The notes below the pieces were generated by a model. The model did not search any database, was not told the origin of the DNA, and was given only the letters and a program-made list of their open reading frames with translations. Shown here piece by piece: positions 23,963-33,777 of a DNA stretch of 64,000 bases (position 1 is its first letter; each line of letters starts with the position of its first letter). Position numbers and translations under genes: made by a program. Origin of the DNA: Jingyaoa shaoxingensis (GTDB lineage Bacteria; Bacillota; Clostridia; Lachnospirales; Lachnospiraceae); assembly GCF_014385005.1 (NCBI RefSeq), contig NZ_JACRSZ010000001.1:62001-126000 (forward strand). Reading direction: 5' to 3'.

Positions 23963-25459
23963 TTATGAAATACCTGTACGATAAGCAATCTCATCACTAA
24001 TTCCCTGCACTACATCAGAAGGTTCATATTCTTCATTTGCGAATAAGAATTCATGAAGCTGCTTTACATTCTGCGCAAGGTTCACAGGAATAACACAGTC
24101 ACCTGCATCCACATCTGCAGTCTGTTTATCAAACGGAAATCCTGTTGTATCTGTCAGATTATACGAAGCAACGTCCTTTGCAAGGCTCAGAATCTCAGTT
24201 GTAGAAAGGCTGGTGGATACATCTGACATAACATCATTGATAATATTATTGATCGTCAGAACATCCATTGTCTTTACTTTGGCCAAAATCTGTTCCAGTA
24301 CCTTTCTCTGTCTGTATGTACGTTCATAGTCCAGACCTTCATGTTCAGAATCAATTGCGTCTGTATAACGGATACGGCAGTATGATAATGCCTGCAGGCC
24401 ATTCAGTGTCTGCATACCGGCTGATGTAACAGGTACAATTTCCAGTCCTGTAATCTCTGATCCTTCATTCTGATATCCGTTCAGGAAATTGATCTCATCT
24501 TCACGTACATCAATATCGACACCGCCAATATCATTCACTACCTCTGCTACAACATTCATATTCACAGTAGCAAAATCAGAAATATCCAGATCCAGATTCT
24601 CATTCAACATACTGATGGAACGTTCTACGCCATAAATTCCGTATACATCCGTTGCCTTTCTGAAATTATAGGATCCATCTCCTGTCTCCAGATAGGTGTC
24701 ACGGTATACAGATGCCAGTTTGACTTCCTTAGTATCCTTATTGATACTGCATACCATAATGGTATCACTCTGTCCTACATCCAGTCCTTCACGGGAATCT
24801 ACACCATACAGTGCAATATTCCAGTAACCTTTCAGTGCCTTTGCTGTGTACTCCGGAAGCTGTTCTTCTACTTTTTTCTGAATCTCACTGTCCTTAATCT
24901 TCACACGCTGTACACGAGATAAAGTTGCTGCTGCATATAACCCTACTGCCAGCACCAATAATAACAGTAATTCGAAAATAAACAGAATCTTACGTCTTTT
25001 TTTCTTCTTTTTCTTCTTATCAGAAGCTGCCGCTGATTCTGCATGATAAGCATTTCCATACGGCTGACCACCTCTTGGATTCTGCTGATATCTCTGCTGG
25101 CCATACGGATTCTGCTGATAGTACTGCTGGCTGTTCTGATTCTGCTGATAATACTGCCGGCTGTTCTGACCCTGCTGATAATACTGCTGGCCATTTGGGT
25201 TCTGCTGATAATACTGCTGACCATTCTGGCCCTGCTGATAATACTGCTGGCCGTTCTGACCCTGCTGATAATACTGCTGGCCGTTCTGACCCTGCTGATA
25301 ATACTGCTGGCCGTTCTGACCCTGCTGATAATACTGCTGGCCATTCTGACCCTGCTGATAGTACTGCTGACCACTTTGTCTCTGCTGATTTGCCTGCGCA
25401 GTTTGTCCGGCATCTTGTCCGGTTCGTCTTACATCGCGTTCATCTCTGTCTCTCGCCAT
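23963..25459 (-). CDS. LytR-CpsA-Psr (LCP) family protein with Q/Y/N repeat tail
   Basis: 498 residues. The N-terminal cytoplasmic tail contains ten copies of a 10-residue unit (QQYYQQGQNG; residues 31-130), then a Lys-rich stop signal and a transmembrane helix (about 158-180). The extracellular LCP domain (about 200-470) has GVDSREGLDVGQSDTIMV and LASVYRDTYL with the Arg/Asp residues that bind the polyprenyl-pyrophosphate donor. LCP enzymes transfer lipid-linked wall polymers onto peptidoglycan. It lies right after the priming transferase in the same unit, so it is the likely attachment enzyme of this locus. Confidence 0.93.
   Translation of the reverse strand: MARDRDERDVRRTGQDAGQTAQANQQRQSGQQYYQQGQNGQQYYQQGQNGQQYYQQGQNGQQYYQQGQNGQQYYQQGQNGQQYYQQNPNGQQYYQQGQNSRQYYQQNQNSQQYYQQNPYGQQRYQQNPRGGQPYGNAYHAESAAASDKKKKKKKRRKILFIFELLLLLVLAVGLYAAATLSRVQRVKIKDSEIQKKVEEQLPEYTAKALKGYWNIALYGVDSREGLDVGQSDTIMVCSINKDTKEVKLASVYRDTYLETGDGSYNFRKATDVYGIYGVERSISMLNENLDLDISDFATVNMNVVAEVVNDIGGVDIDVREDEINFLNGYQNEGSEITGLEIVPVTSAGMQTLNGLQALSYCRIRYTDAIDSEHEGLDYERTYRQRKVLEQILAKVKTMDVLTINNIINDVMSDVSTSLSTTEILSLAKDVASYNLTDTTGFPFDKQTADVDAGDCVIPVNLAQNVKQLHEFLFANEEYEPSDVVQGISDEIAYRTGIS
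25070..25369 (-). repeat. 30-bp tandem repeat in the LCP gene
   Basis: Ten 30-base units code QQYYQQGQNG or variants (QQYYQQNPNG, RQYYQQNQNS, QQYYQQNPYG). The first five units give identical peptides and are almost identical in DNA, indicating recent slippage or conversion. Confidence 0.9.
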
Positions 25460-25476
25460 AATGATCCCCTTTTTCT

Positions 25477-26877
25477 TTAATATGCATTTTTATTTACAAA
25501 TCCTTTGAAAACGGTCATAAACAGGATCTTAATATCAAGTCCCATAGTCCAGTTCTCAATGTAATATAAATCACAGTCAATCCTCTTGCGAATTGAAGTA
25601 TCCCCACGGTATCCGTTCACCTGGGCCCATCCTGTCATTCCCGGACGCACCTGATGTTTCACCATATAGCGTGGTATTTCTTCCCGAAACTTCTCCACAA
25701 ACTGCGGTCTCTCCGGTCTTGGACCAATCAGACTCATTTCGCCCTTCAACACATTAAATAACTGCGGAAGTTCATCTATACTGGTCTTTCTCATAAACTT
25801 TCCAACTCCGGTTACTCTGGCATCGTTTTTCGTAGTCCATCCGGTACGTTCTTTTACCTTGCTCTGTACCTGCATGGATCGAAACTTGTACATAATAAAT
25901 GGCTTGTTATGAAGGCCAACTCTCTCCTGTTTAAAAATCACAGGTCCCGGTGATGTCAGCTTGACAAGTGCTGCCGCCAGAAGCATGACCGGTGAAAACA
26001 GGATAATGCAGATAATAGAACCCACAATATCCATTGCCCGCTTGGCAATTGCATTAAAGGTATTAGACAATGGTACATACCGGATATTGATCACCGGTAA
26101 ACCCATGAGATCTTCTGTATATGGTCTGGTTGGTATGATATTGCCATAGTCCGGAATCAGCTTGGTGTGGACTCCTGATTTTTCACATACCGCTACAATA
26201 TGAGCAAGCTTATAATACTCACTCAGCCCCAGTGCAATGATAATCTCATCCAGCTGATGTTCTTTCAACAACTGTTCCAGGTCATCTGTTCTTCCAATGA
26301 TGCGGATTCCACGGTATACTGCCTGCCGATCCATAGTGTCATCCAGTATTCCCAGGACGTGATATCCCCATTCTGGATTATCCATAATACGGTCAATGTA
26401 TCCCCTCGCAGCGGATCCCATTCCCACCAGCAGAATATGCTTCAAGTTCATTCCTCTGCGGCGGATCTTCCGAAGTCCCCATCGGATAATGACTCTCTCC
26501 AACGTTTCAAAGCAAATATTAAATCCGAAAAAGATAAAAATAAGCTGTCTGGAGAACTCATGCTGTTTTACCAGTGTCACAGCAGCCATGAATATCAGCA
26601 TGCCAAGCAAATTGGCTTTTACTATATTACTCAGTTCTAATCGTCGTCCCTGTACTCTCTTGGGCGTGTACAGATTAAATGCCGAATTCAATAAAAGCAT
26701 TCCCGGAATCAATGGAACCATAACCAGCATATAAACTTCTGCCGGAAGTACTCCAATCTCATTCCCTGTGAGAATCTTTATCTGAATAAACCATGCCAGC
26801 ATATAGGAACCGGCTGTAATCAAAGCATCTATCAGGACATGCAATCGATTAAAATACTGTTGGTTATCCTTAATCAA
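25477..26877 (-). CDS. Polyprenyl-phosphate hexose-1-phosphate transferase (WbaP/WcaJ type)
   Basis: 466 residues from TTG 26877 behind AAGGGG. Four N-terminal membrane helices, a Rossmann-like CoA-binding-type domain (HILLVGMGSAARGYIDRI) and the C-terminal catalytic domain KRAMDIVGSIICIILFSPVM, KFRSM, SIDELPQLFNVLKGEMSLIGPRPERP. It starts glycan synthesis by placing a sugar-1-phosphate on undecaprenyl phosphate. Second such enzyme in the locus (the other at 49310). First gene of a unit with the LCP protein. Confidence 0.93.
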   Translation of the reverse strand: MIKDNQQYFNRLHVLIDALITAGSYMLAWFIQIKILTGNEIGVLPAEVYMLVMVPLIPGMLLLNSAFNLYTPKRVQGRRLELSNIVKANLLGMLIFMAAVTLVKQHEFSRQLIFIFFGFNICFETLERVIIRWGLRKIRRRGMNLKHILLVGMGSAARGYIDRIMDNPEWGYHVLGILDDTMDRQAVYRGIRIIGRTDDLEQLLKEHQLDEIIIALGLSEYYKLAHIVAVCEKSGVHTKLIPDYGNIIPTRPYTEDLMGLPVINIRYVPLSNTFNAIAKRAMDIVGSIICIILFSPVMLLAAALVKLTSPGPVIFKQERVGLHNKPFIMYKFRSMQVQSKVKERTGWTTKNDARVTGVGKFMRKTSIDELPQLFNVLKGEMSLIGPRPERPQFVEKFREEIPRYMVKHQVRPGMTGWAQVNGYRGDTSIRKRIDCDLYYIENWTMGLDIKILFMTVFKGFVNKNAY

Positions 26878-26911
26878 TGTATTATACCCCTTATAAGCTA
26901 CGTACTTTTAC

Positions 26912-26940
26912 ATCATACATGACGATTTTCAAAATTGCAA
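26912..26940 (-). promoter_or_regulatory. Internal promoter before the WbaP-type gene
   Basis: TTGCAA (26935-26940), 17-base spacer, TATGAT (26912-26917) on the minus strand, about 35 bases before the TTG start. Confidence 0.65.
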
Positions 26941-26983
26941 TAATTCTTTCAATTTTATTACAATTTTATTTATTTTCCCTTAA

Positions 26984-27946
26984 TTATTTCCGTTTCAATA
27001 ATATTTTTATCATATTTCCCCACAAAGTAATCTGAATCCTCCAGCAGCGGTCAAAATTCTCCGGGATATGCACAAATTTATCTCCTTTTCTGCTTAACAA
27101 AACGCCCTGCCAAAGACCTTTCAGATAAATATGACCCAGCTTTTTCGGCAGAAAATAGAGAAATTTTACCACGCATCCCAGAAACAGGAAAGGCAGATTA
27201 ATCAGGATCTGCCATTTTGCCATATTCTTATAAATGAGATAAATATTATTTCTGGAAGCATGTAAAACCTTAAAAGCATTGTGTCGGGATCCGGTAGCTG
27301 CACTGCCTTTATGGTACACAACTGATTTTGGTTCATACCAGTTCTCATACCCGCAGATCTTTGCACGATATCCGATATCTACGTCTTCCAAATAAGCAAA
27401 ATGAGCTTCATCAAACAAACCAATCTGCTCAAATACTGTCTTCCGGTATAATGCAGCGCCCCCACAGGAGGAAAAAATCTGTTCCGCCTTATCAAAATAC
27501 CCTGCCTCTGAATCCTTTCCTCTGGTATATGCCCAGCCAAGTGCACAGTATTCATCTCCTGCATTATCAATATGATCCGTACGATCCATCTGCAGCATTT
27601 TAGACTGACAGGAAAACAGGCGTGGATTCGCTTCGGCACGAAGAAGCAGATACTTTACGAAATCTTTATCTGTCACAATATCATTGTTCAGCAGAACTAC
27701 ATATTCCGTCTCTGCTGCCTGGATTCCGGTATTGACTGCCCTGCAGAAGCCATAGTTCTGATCCATACAGATCAGCTGAACCCATGGATACTCCTTTTTT
27801 AAAAGTTCCGGACTTCCATCCTCTGATCCATTGTCCACTACAATCACCGGAACCTGCCCGATACTCTGACACATCAGGCTGTCCAGACATTTTTTCAGAT
27901 ATTTTTTTCCGTTCCAGTTTGGTATCACAATTGTTACTTTGTTCAT
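26984..27946 (-). CDS. GT2 glycosyltransferase
   Basis: 320 residues. VTIVIPNWNGKKYLKKCLDSL, VVDNGSEDGS and LLNNDIVTD (metal-binding Asp) form the GT-A domain; GGAALYRKTVFEQIGLFDE and AYLEDVDIGYRAK follow, as in WsaE/RfbN-type rhamnosyl or N-acetylhexosamine transferases. A hydrophobic stretch near residue 250 may tether it to the membrane. Last gene of the long first unit of the polymer locus; no terminator is visible after it. Confidence 0.88.
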   Translation of the reverse strand: MNKVTIVIPNWNGKKYLKKCLDSLMCQSIGQVPVIVVDNGSEDGSPELLKKEYPWVQLICMDQNYGFCRAVNTGIQAAETEYVVLLNNDIVTDKDFVKYLLLRAEANPRLFSCQSKMLQMDRTDHIDNAGDEYCALGWAYTRGKDSEAGYFDKAEQIFSSCGGAALYRKTVFEQIGLFDEAHFAYLEDVDIGYRAKICGYENWYEPKSVVYHKGSAATGSRHNAFKVLHASRNNIYLIYKNMAKWQILINLPFLFLGCVVKFLYFLPKKLGHIYLKGLWQGVLLSRKGDKFVHIPENFDRCWRIQITLWGNMIKILLKRK

Positions 27947-27965
27947 ATTCTTTCGAACTCCAGTT

Positions 27966-29864
27966 TTATTTACGAAGCGAAAAATTATGTTTCGCCAGTG
28001 TCAGATTCTGATTGTAACACGGATCTCCTGCTGCCAGGAAATCAGCCCATTTTTCCTGCGTATAACGCACTTCTTTTGCATGACGTTCTTTTTTCTCATC
28101 ATTTACACCGCGGGACTTGGACTCATAATGATACAGCTCAGCATACGGATCAAATACGATCAGATATCCTGCCGTCACGATCTTAAGTCCCAGATCTACA
28201 TCATTAAATGCAACGGTAAGTTTTTCTTCCAGACCTCCGACTTCCTCATAAATAGACCTCTTCACCATGGCACATGCTGCTGTCACGCCGCTCATATCCA
28301 CCTGAATGGAAGCCCGGTGCATATAACCTGACTTCTTCCGGTCCATGTTGACAAATGCATGATCTGCCATGCCGCCCATTCCAATAATGGTTCCCGCTGA
28401 CTGAATGGTATTATCCGGGAAGTAGAGCTTTGCTCCAACCATTCCTACTTCCGGTCTCTGGCAATGGGATAACAGCTCCTTCATCCATCCTCTGGTGATT
28501 ACTTCCGTATCATTATTCAATAGCAGCAGATACTCTCCTTTTGCCTGAGCCGCGCCAAAATTGTTGATCGCAGAATAATTGAATTCTTTATCCCAGTAGA
28601 GTACACGCACATGCTGTCTTCCATCGACCTTCTTATAAAATTCAAAGGTTTCTTTCTCGGTACTGTTATTTTCAATAATCAATATCTCATAATTCTCATA
28701 TTCTGTCTTGTCCCATATAGATTTCAGACATTTTTTCAGAGTTGCAAGCTGATCCTTGTTTGGAATCAGAATAGATACCATTGGTCTGCCTGTTACCTGA
28801 TATCTGACACGATAATATCCCAGATCACAGGTTTCTTCTACCGATGCATGCACTCCCATTCTCTGCAGATGTGCCTCCACAGCCCGTTTACCTGCATGAA
28901 ATGCATACAGTTTGCTGTCCGGATTGTCAGAAGTCGACTTCTCATGTGTCCGCCAGTGATAAAGCACTTTATGCACATGGGCAATCCGGTCTGCTTCCTC
29001 GGTACAACGGAAAATAAAATCATAATCCTGCGCTCCGTCAAATTCCTTTCGGAACCCTCCGACTTTTTCAACGATAATTCTGCGGACTACAAACAGATGG
29101 CAGATATAATTATTAGAACGCAGCAGATCCAGATTAAAATCTGGTTTCATATTCGGTGTCAGATGCTTCGTTCCCTTACTGTTAATCTTATCTTCATCGG
29201 TGTATATGACATCCACACGGTCATCCTGTACGATCTTATCCGCCACTTCATAAAGGGCATCTGGTTCCAAAAGATCATCATGATCCAGAAGACATACAAA
29301 GTCTCCTGTTGCCATCTCCAATGCCGCATTGGAGTTTTCCGCAATACTTCTGTTCTCTTTCAACATCTGATAGCGGATTCTTCCATCCCGGATCTGATAC
29401 TCACGGATCAGCGCTGTAAGCTCAGTTTCTTTTTCCGGTACTGCCATGATAGCTTCTTTTTTCTTTTTTCCACGGAGCTTTCCCAGCTCCTCCCTGAGCT
29501 TCTCACCTGTCGGACTGGCATCCGCAATACACAGTTCCCATTCAGTGTAAGTCTGCTTCTGGACGGAATCTATCATCTCCCGCAGAAAAACTTCCGGTGT
29601 ACGGTAAACAGGAACAACGATACTGATCTTCGGTGTCTGTTCCCAGACCCTCTTACGCTGTTCTTCCAATTCTTTTTCCGATGCACGGTTCAGTCCAAAC
29701 CAGGTTTCATAATCTATGTCTTCCTGCTGAAAGCGCTCTGTCAGACGAATCAGAAACTGTTTCATGCCATGCCGCTTCAGATAACGGTATCCTTTTTTGA
29801 TATAAGCAGGGGAAATGCTTCGAAATACTTTTCCCCACTGTGTACTGTATTCTTTCCTTCCCAT
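27966..29864 (-). CDS. Two-domain GT2 glycosyltransferase
   Basis: 632 residues with two GT-A domains. The first (about 78-330) has ISIVVPVYRTPEVFLREMID, CLLDHDDLL and FDGAQDYDF; the second (about 365-600) has VSILIPNKDQLATLKKCLKS, LLLLNNDTEVI and AFNDVDLGLK. A short N-terminal helical region (YRYLKRHGMKQFLIRL) precedes them and the C-terminus ends GDPCYNQNLTLAKHNFSLRK. The N-terminal helix and the tail recur in the gene at 33778, showing duplication. Probably adds two successive sugars or acts processively (inference). Confidence 0.88.
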   Translation of the reverse strand: MGRKEYSTQWGKVFRSISPAYIKKGYRYLKRHGMKQFLIRLTERFQQEDIDYETWFGLNRASEKELEEQRKRVWEQTPKISIVVPVYRTPEVFLREMIDSVQKQTYTEWELCIADASPTGEKLREELGKLRGKKKKEAIMAVPEKETELTALIREYQIRDGRIRYQMLKENRSIAENSNAALEMATGDFVCLLDHDDLLEPDALYEVADKIVQDDRVDVIYTDEDKINSKGTKHLTPNMKPDFNLDLLRSNNYICHLFVVRRIIVEKVGGFRKEFDGAQDYDFIFRCTEEADRIAHVHKVLYHWRTHEKSTSDNPDSKLYAFHAGKRAVEAHLQRMGVHASVEETCDLGYYRVRYQVTGRPMVSILIPNKDQLATLKKCLKSIWDKTEYENYEILIIENNSTEKETFEFYKKVDGRQHVRVLYWDKEFNYSAINNFGAAQAKGEYLLLLNNDTEVITRGWMKELLSHCQRPEVGMVGAKLYFPDNTIQSAGTIIGMGGMADHAFVNMDRKKSGYMHRASIQVDMSGVTAACAMVKRSIYEEVGGLEEKLTVAFNDVDLGLKIVTAGYLIVFDPYAELYHYESKSRGVNDEKKERHAKEVRYTQEKWADFLAAGDPCYNQNLTLAKHNFSLRK

Positions 29865-29879
29865 ATAAGCCCCCGCTAC

Positions 29880-31019
29880 TTATATTTCCTTATATCCAGG
29901 GAACTTACGAACAAGATCTGCCACCTGCTGTGCCTGGGACAAATCCAGATTATAGTACATTGGCAGACGTACCAGACGTTCACTTTCTTTTGTAGTATAG
30001 ATATCTTCCCCATGGAATCTTCCGAACTTCTTACCTGCTGTTGCAGTATGAAGTGGAATATAATGAAAGACGCACTGTACTCCGTTTTCCTTCATATAAC
30101 GGATGAATGCGGTTCTGGTTTCCAGATCCTTCAGTTTCAGATAATACATATGTGCATTATGTACCGCATAATCCGGTACAAACGGGCGCTCCACCACATG
30201 TTTTTCTTCCAGTTCAGCTAAGACTTCATTGTACAGATTCCAGATGGACATACGCTTGTCATTGATCTCTTTTGCCATCTCCAGCTGTGCATACAGGTAT
30301 GCTGCATTCAGATCACTTGGCAGATAAGAAGATCCGAAATCTACCCAGGTATACTTATCTACCTGGCCACGGAAGAACTTGCTGCGGTCCGTTCCTTTTT
30401 CTCTTAAAATCTCAGCCTTTTCCTGATATTTTTCTTCCTGGAACAGAAGCGCACCGCCCTCTCCCATGGTATAGTTCTTTGTCTCATGAAAACTGTAACA
30501 TCCAAAATCTCCGATAGTTCCCAGTGCTTTTCCCTTGTACCATGCATTCACACCCTGGGCTGCATCTTCCACTACCAGCAGATTGTGTTTTCTGGCAATC
30601 TCCAGGATCTCATCCATAGCGCAGGAAACTCCTGCATAGTGTACCGGTACAATTGCTTTTGTCCTGTCAGTAATCGCATCCTCAATCAATGTTTCATCTA
30701 TATTCATGGTCTTTGGATTGATGTCTACAAAGACGATCTTCGCTCCCCGCAGTACAAAAGCATCCGCAGTGGATACAAAGGTATATGCAGGCATAATCAC
30801 CTCATCTCCCGGCTGGATATCACACAGATAAGCTGCCATCTCCAGCGCATGAGTGCAGGATGTAGTCAGCAGGCAGTGGTTTGCCTGAAAATGTTCCTTC
30901 ATCCATGCAGAACATTTTTTTGTAAACGGACCATCTCCGCAAAGCTTGCCATTGGCAATCGCCTGCTGCATATATTCGGTTTCTTTTCCCGTAAAAGGTG
31001 CTACATTAAAATCAATCAT
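29880..31019 (-). CDS. rffA: dTDP-4-amino-4,6-dideoxygalactose transaminase (RffA/WecE)
   Basis: 379 residues, full length. The sequence follows enterobacterial WecE closely (ANGKLCGDGPF, PSTSC-like LLTTSCTHALEM, FVSTADAFVLRGAKIVFVDI, REKGTDRSKFFRGQVDKYTW). PLP Lys181 sits in SFHETKNYT and Asp152 in VVEDAAQG. It forms dTDP-4-amino-4,6-dideoxygalactose from the 4-keto sugar with glutamate. The acetyltransferase that completes Fuc4NAc is not in the window, so the final sugar is open. Confidence 0.93.
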   Translation of the reverse strand: MIDFNVAPFTGKETEYMQQAIANGKLCGDGPFTKKCSAWMKEHFQANHCLLTTSCTHALEMAAYLCDIQPGDEVIMPAYTFVSTADAFVLRGAKIVFVDINPKTMNIDETLIEDAITDRTKAIVPVHYAGVSCAMDEILEIARKHNLLVVEDAAQGVNAWYKGKALGTIGDFGCYSFHETKNYTMGEGGALLFQEEKYQEKAEILREKGTDRSKFFRGQVDKYTWVDFGSSYLPSDLNAAYLYAQLEMAKEINDKRMSIWNLYNEVLAELEEKHVVERPFVPDYAVHNAHMYYLKLKDLETRTAFIRYMKENGVQCVFHYIPLHTATAGKKFGRFHGEDIYTTKESERLVRLPMYYNLDLSQAQQVADLVRKFPGYKEI

Positions 31020-31032
31020 CCCTTTATTCTCC

Positions 31033-33759
31033 TTATACTTTTTCCTTTTTCTTCTTGTATCTGATGTTCACAACGATACCGGCAAATACCAGTGTACTGC
31101 ATACACTGACCAGTATGCCCACATGAAGCAGCGGTGCTGTAAATATCACTTCCATATCATATTCCCCTGCTTTTACCGGGAAACTGATGAATCCATAATC
31201 TCCGTTAGAAAGTTCCTGCTTTTCTCCGTTGAGTTCCACACTCCATCCGGCTTCATTCGGAACCGCCAGCATAACATATCCATCCAGGGAAGCACTGATA
31301 TGACCTGTCAGATAACTGTCTTTTTTCGGTGCATCCACTGTAATCTCTGCCAGATCTGAAAATTCCGGTTCTTTTTCCAGTCCGTATACCTGAATCTGAT
31401 CAATCCTGATGGATCCTTTTGGATTCTTCACGGTAAGAGTTACTTTTTTCGCATTTTCCGGCAGTTCAATATGCACTTTTCTCGGTGTATCCCAGTTGTG
31501 TACATATTCATGACTGTATCCGTCATTGATCTGTATCTCCACCACATTCCTCTCATCTGAAGTCATAATGAATTCCAGAATAGCTGACGGGAACTCTACA
31601 CGTTTGTTCTGATCCAGATTCAGTTCGACCTGCATCGGTTCTGCAATCTCTTCTCCGTCTTCTGACATACCAGTCTCATATCTTTCCTGTATGTCACCTG
31701 TCAGTATACCACTGATTTGTTTCTTTTCATATGTTTTTATTTCAGAATCTGTCAAAGTGCTGTCGTCCGCGGTACCGACAATCAGCGTATCTGCCAGAAG
31801 TGCTCTGGTATTCAGGCTGTCCCGGTATTCCTCATACTGTTCCTCTGTAATCGTCTTGGTGAAAAATTTACCCAGTGACTGTGTTCTGGTATTTTGATAA
31901 ATGCTGATTTCACCTTCTTGATGAATCAGCTCATATCCATCAATATCCATATCCGCCGATCTGGATAAGATGTATTTCACATCTGTCAGTGCTGCAAAAG
32001 TACTGTCCCACAGTGCATTAAGGAACTGAATATGGTTCACATCGTTCTCATTGTTAATCTGTGGCCATACCTGTGCCACGAATGCCTTAATATCTGCATT
32101 CTGATTAGAGTTGTATGCACTGATACCACGATAGTCCTGTGCCAGCGTATCAAAGCAGCTTGACGCAGTAAAATAATCTTTTTCCACACGATAGAACGTG
32201 GTGTCATTGGCTTCCAGCCAGTCCAGTGCTGCATCCACTCCGGAATGATACGTTCCTTCATAATAATCTGTATTCTTCTTGGATAATGCGATACGGTCAT
32301 TATAACACAGATAAGAATCTGATACGACATTCACAAAAGTCACTGCGGTAAGCAGCAGATATATGCTCTTTCCATCCAGCCATTTGTTCCTGCAGTACAT
32401 CCAGATCAGTACAATCATTGCCATACCGGTCATCCACAGCAACATGGCATTGTCCTTAAACTGCTGTTCCGGCAGGATCTGATATGCCTTCGCATACACA
32501 GCTGTAATCAGTACCGCTGCCGCTGCCAGTGCAGGTATGCTCACTTCTTTTCTGATCAGTATACGATCCAGAACCAGACAAACCATCACGGCAAATACCG
32601 GCATTAAAATGAAGGTATGTCGGAAAAACGGCTTATACAGCCCGTTAAACCAGGTAGTGATGTTGGCAATTACCACACTGGATACACACAAAATCACACA
32701 CAGGTATTGCATCGTCTTGCTTCGTCTGCTTACCTGCTGTCTGCGGATGCATACCAGATACTGAAGCAGTAATATAATAAACAAAGTAGAAAAGAACAAA
32801 TTCGGATCTTCGTAAAAGTTCTTCATTCCCACATAAGTCTCATTACCATTTCCCTGTATACAACTGGAAAACAGACGGTAAATAATCGTCTTATTGATCG
32901 CCATCGGCCAGAGCTGTGGCTTAAACAATCTCTGTAATAATGGTACCTGGGATACCATTCTCTCACTGGATCCCACCTGTGCTGCTGCAGAGGGGAAAAA
33001 TCTCCATGCAGACATCAATACCCCCAGCACCATGGTTCCCGCTGCCAGCAAGAATGCTCTGCCACGATCTTTTATGGTGTCTTTTTCCTGCATCAGGATC
33101 CGTACACATACATAGGCACCGCCTCCGAACATACACATATATCCCTGATAAAAGCTGCTGAGCATAGCGATGCAGCATACCAGGCAGAGTCCCACGCTGA
33201 ACTTCTTCTTACGTACTACACGCTCTGCAAAAATAAGTACTGCCGGAAAATATACCACGGAGCTTCCCAGTGCATAATGCTGTCCCCATACCATCATATA
33301 ACTGTTAAATGCATAAATCACTGTGGCAATCAGTTTGGATCTTTCACTGAAATCAAACTCAGACAGATACCAGTAACAAAGTGTGGCTGCCACAAAAATA
33401 CGGAAGATCTCCATCCAGACCATGTACCAGGTAATGTGTTCCGGTCCGAAAATGACTCCCAGAATGTAAATCGGAATCAGAAACGGCTCCGTCAGATGAT
33501 GCCCCATGGTATTCATACCAAATCCGTTACGGAAATCCCATGCTGAGAAATTCCCGTCCCGGATACTGTTCACAATACCGTTATACCACATAATATACTG
33601 GTCTTTTCCGTCTGTACCCACATCATAAAATGCGATGGTATAATCTCCTATGGTATACATATGGAAAATATAAAGACATCCCAGTCCTATCAGAAACCAG
33701 CTCATCAATATGGTATTCCGGTCTCTTCCTTCACTCTTCATCTGATACTTTGCTGTCAT
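31033..33759 (-). CDS. YfhO-family multi-pass membrane protein
   Basis: 908 residues: about 12-14 hydrophobic helices in the first 540, then a large extracytoplasmic beta-rich part (about 545-875) and a final helix with a basic end (NIRYKKKKEKV). This layout and the motif LTEPFLIPIYILG near residue 90 match YfhO-type GT-C-like proteins, some of which glycosylate lipoteichoic acid in Bacillus/Listeria relatives. It probably adds a side sugar outside the membrane from a lipid-linked donor, which would fit the GtrB-type enzyme at 42170. Confidence 0.8.
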   Translation of the reverse strand: MTAKYQMKSEGRDRNTILMSWFLIGLGCLYIFHMYTIGDYTIAFYDVGTDGKDQYIMWYNGIVNSIRDGNFSAWDFRNGFGMNTMGHHLTEPFLIPIYILGVIFGPEHITWYMVWMEIFRIFVAATLCYWYLSEFDFSERSKLIATVIYAFNSYMMVWGQHYALGSSVVYFPAVLIFAERVVRKKKFSVGLCLVCCIAMLSSFYQGYMCMFGGGAYVCVRILMQEKDTIKDRGRAFLLAAGTMVLGVLMSAWRFFPSAAAQVGSSERMVSQVPLLQRLFKPQLWPMAINKTIIYRLFSSCIQGNGNETYVGMKNFYEDPNLFFSTLFIILLLQYLVCIRRQQVSRRSKTMQYLCVILCVSSVVIANITTWFNGLYKPFFRHTFILMPVFAVMVCLVLDRILIRKEVSIPALAAAAVLITAVYAKAYQILPEQQFKDNAMLLWMTGMAMIVLIWMYCRNKWLDGKSIYLLLTAVTFVNVVSDSYLCYNDRIALSKKNTDYYEGTYHSGVDAALDWLEANDTTFYRVEKDYFTASSCFDTLAQDYRGISAYNSNQNADIKAFVAQVWPQINNENDVNHIQFLNALWDSTFAALTDVKYILSRSADMDIDGYELIHQEGEISIYQNTRTQSLGKFFTKTITEEQYEEYRDSLNTRALLADTLIVGTADDSTLTDSEIKTYEKKQISGILTGDIQERYETGMSEDGEEIAEPMQVELNLDQNKRVEFPSAILEFIMTSDERNVVEIQINDGYSHEYVHNWDTPRKVHIELPENAKKVTLTVKNPKGSIRIDQIQVYGLEKEPEFSDLAEITVDAPKKDSYLTGHISASLDGYVMLAVPNEAGWSVELNGEKQELSNGDYGFISFPVKAGEYDMEVIFTAPLLHVGILVSVCSTLVFAGIVVNIRYKKKKEKV

Positions 33760-33777
33760 GCTGCTCCTCCGGTTATG

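Noticed and set aside
25070..25369. Regular 30-bp repeats that look array-like
   Set aside because: No unique spacers; the units are contiguous and in frame within the LCP gene, so this is a coding repeat, not CRISPR.
25043..25480. Long open frames on the plus strand across the LCP repeat
   Set aside because: They are antisense readings of the 30-bp repeat (monotonous LLI/ADN peptides) without ribosome sites.
28611..30221. 536-codon open frame on the plus strand
   Set aside because: Antisense to a clear two-domain GT2 gene and the aminotransferase gene; the peptide is Cys/His/Phe-rich and shows no domain.
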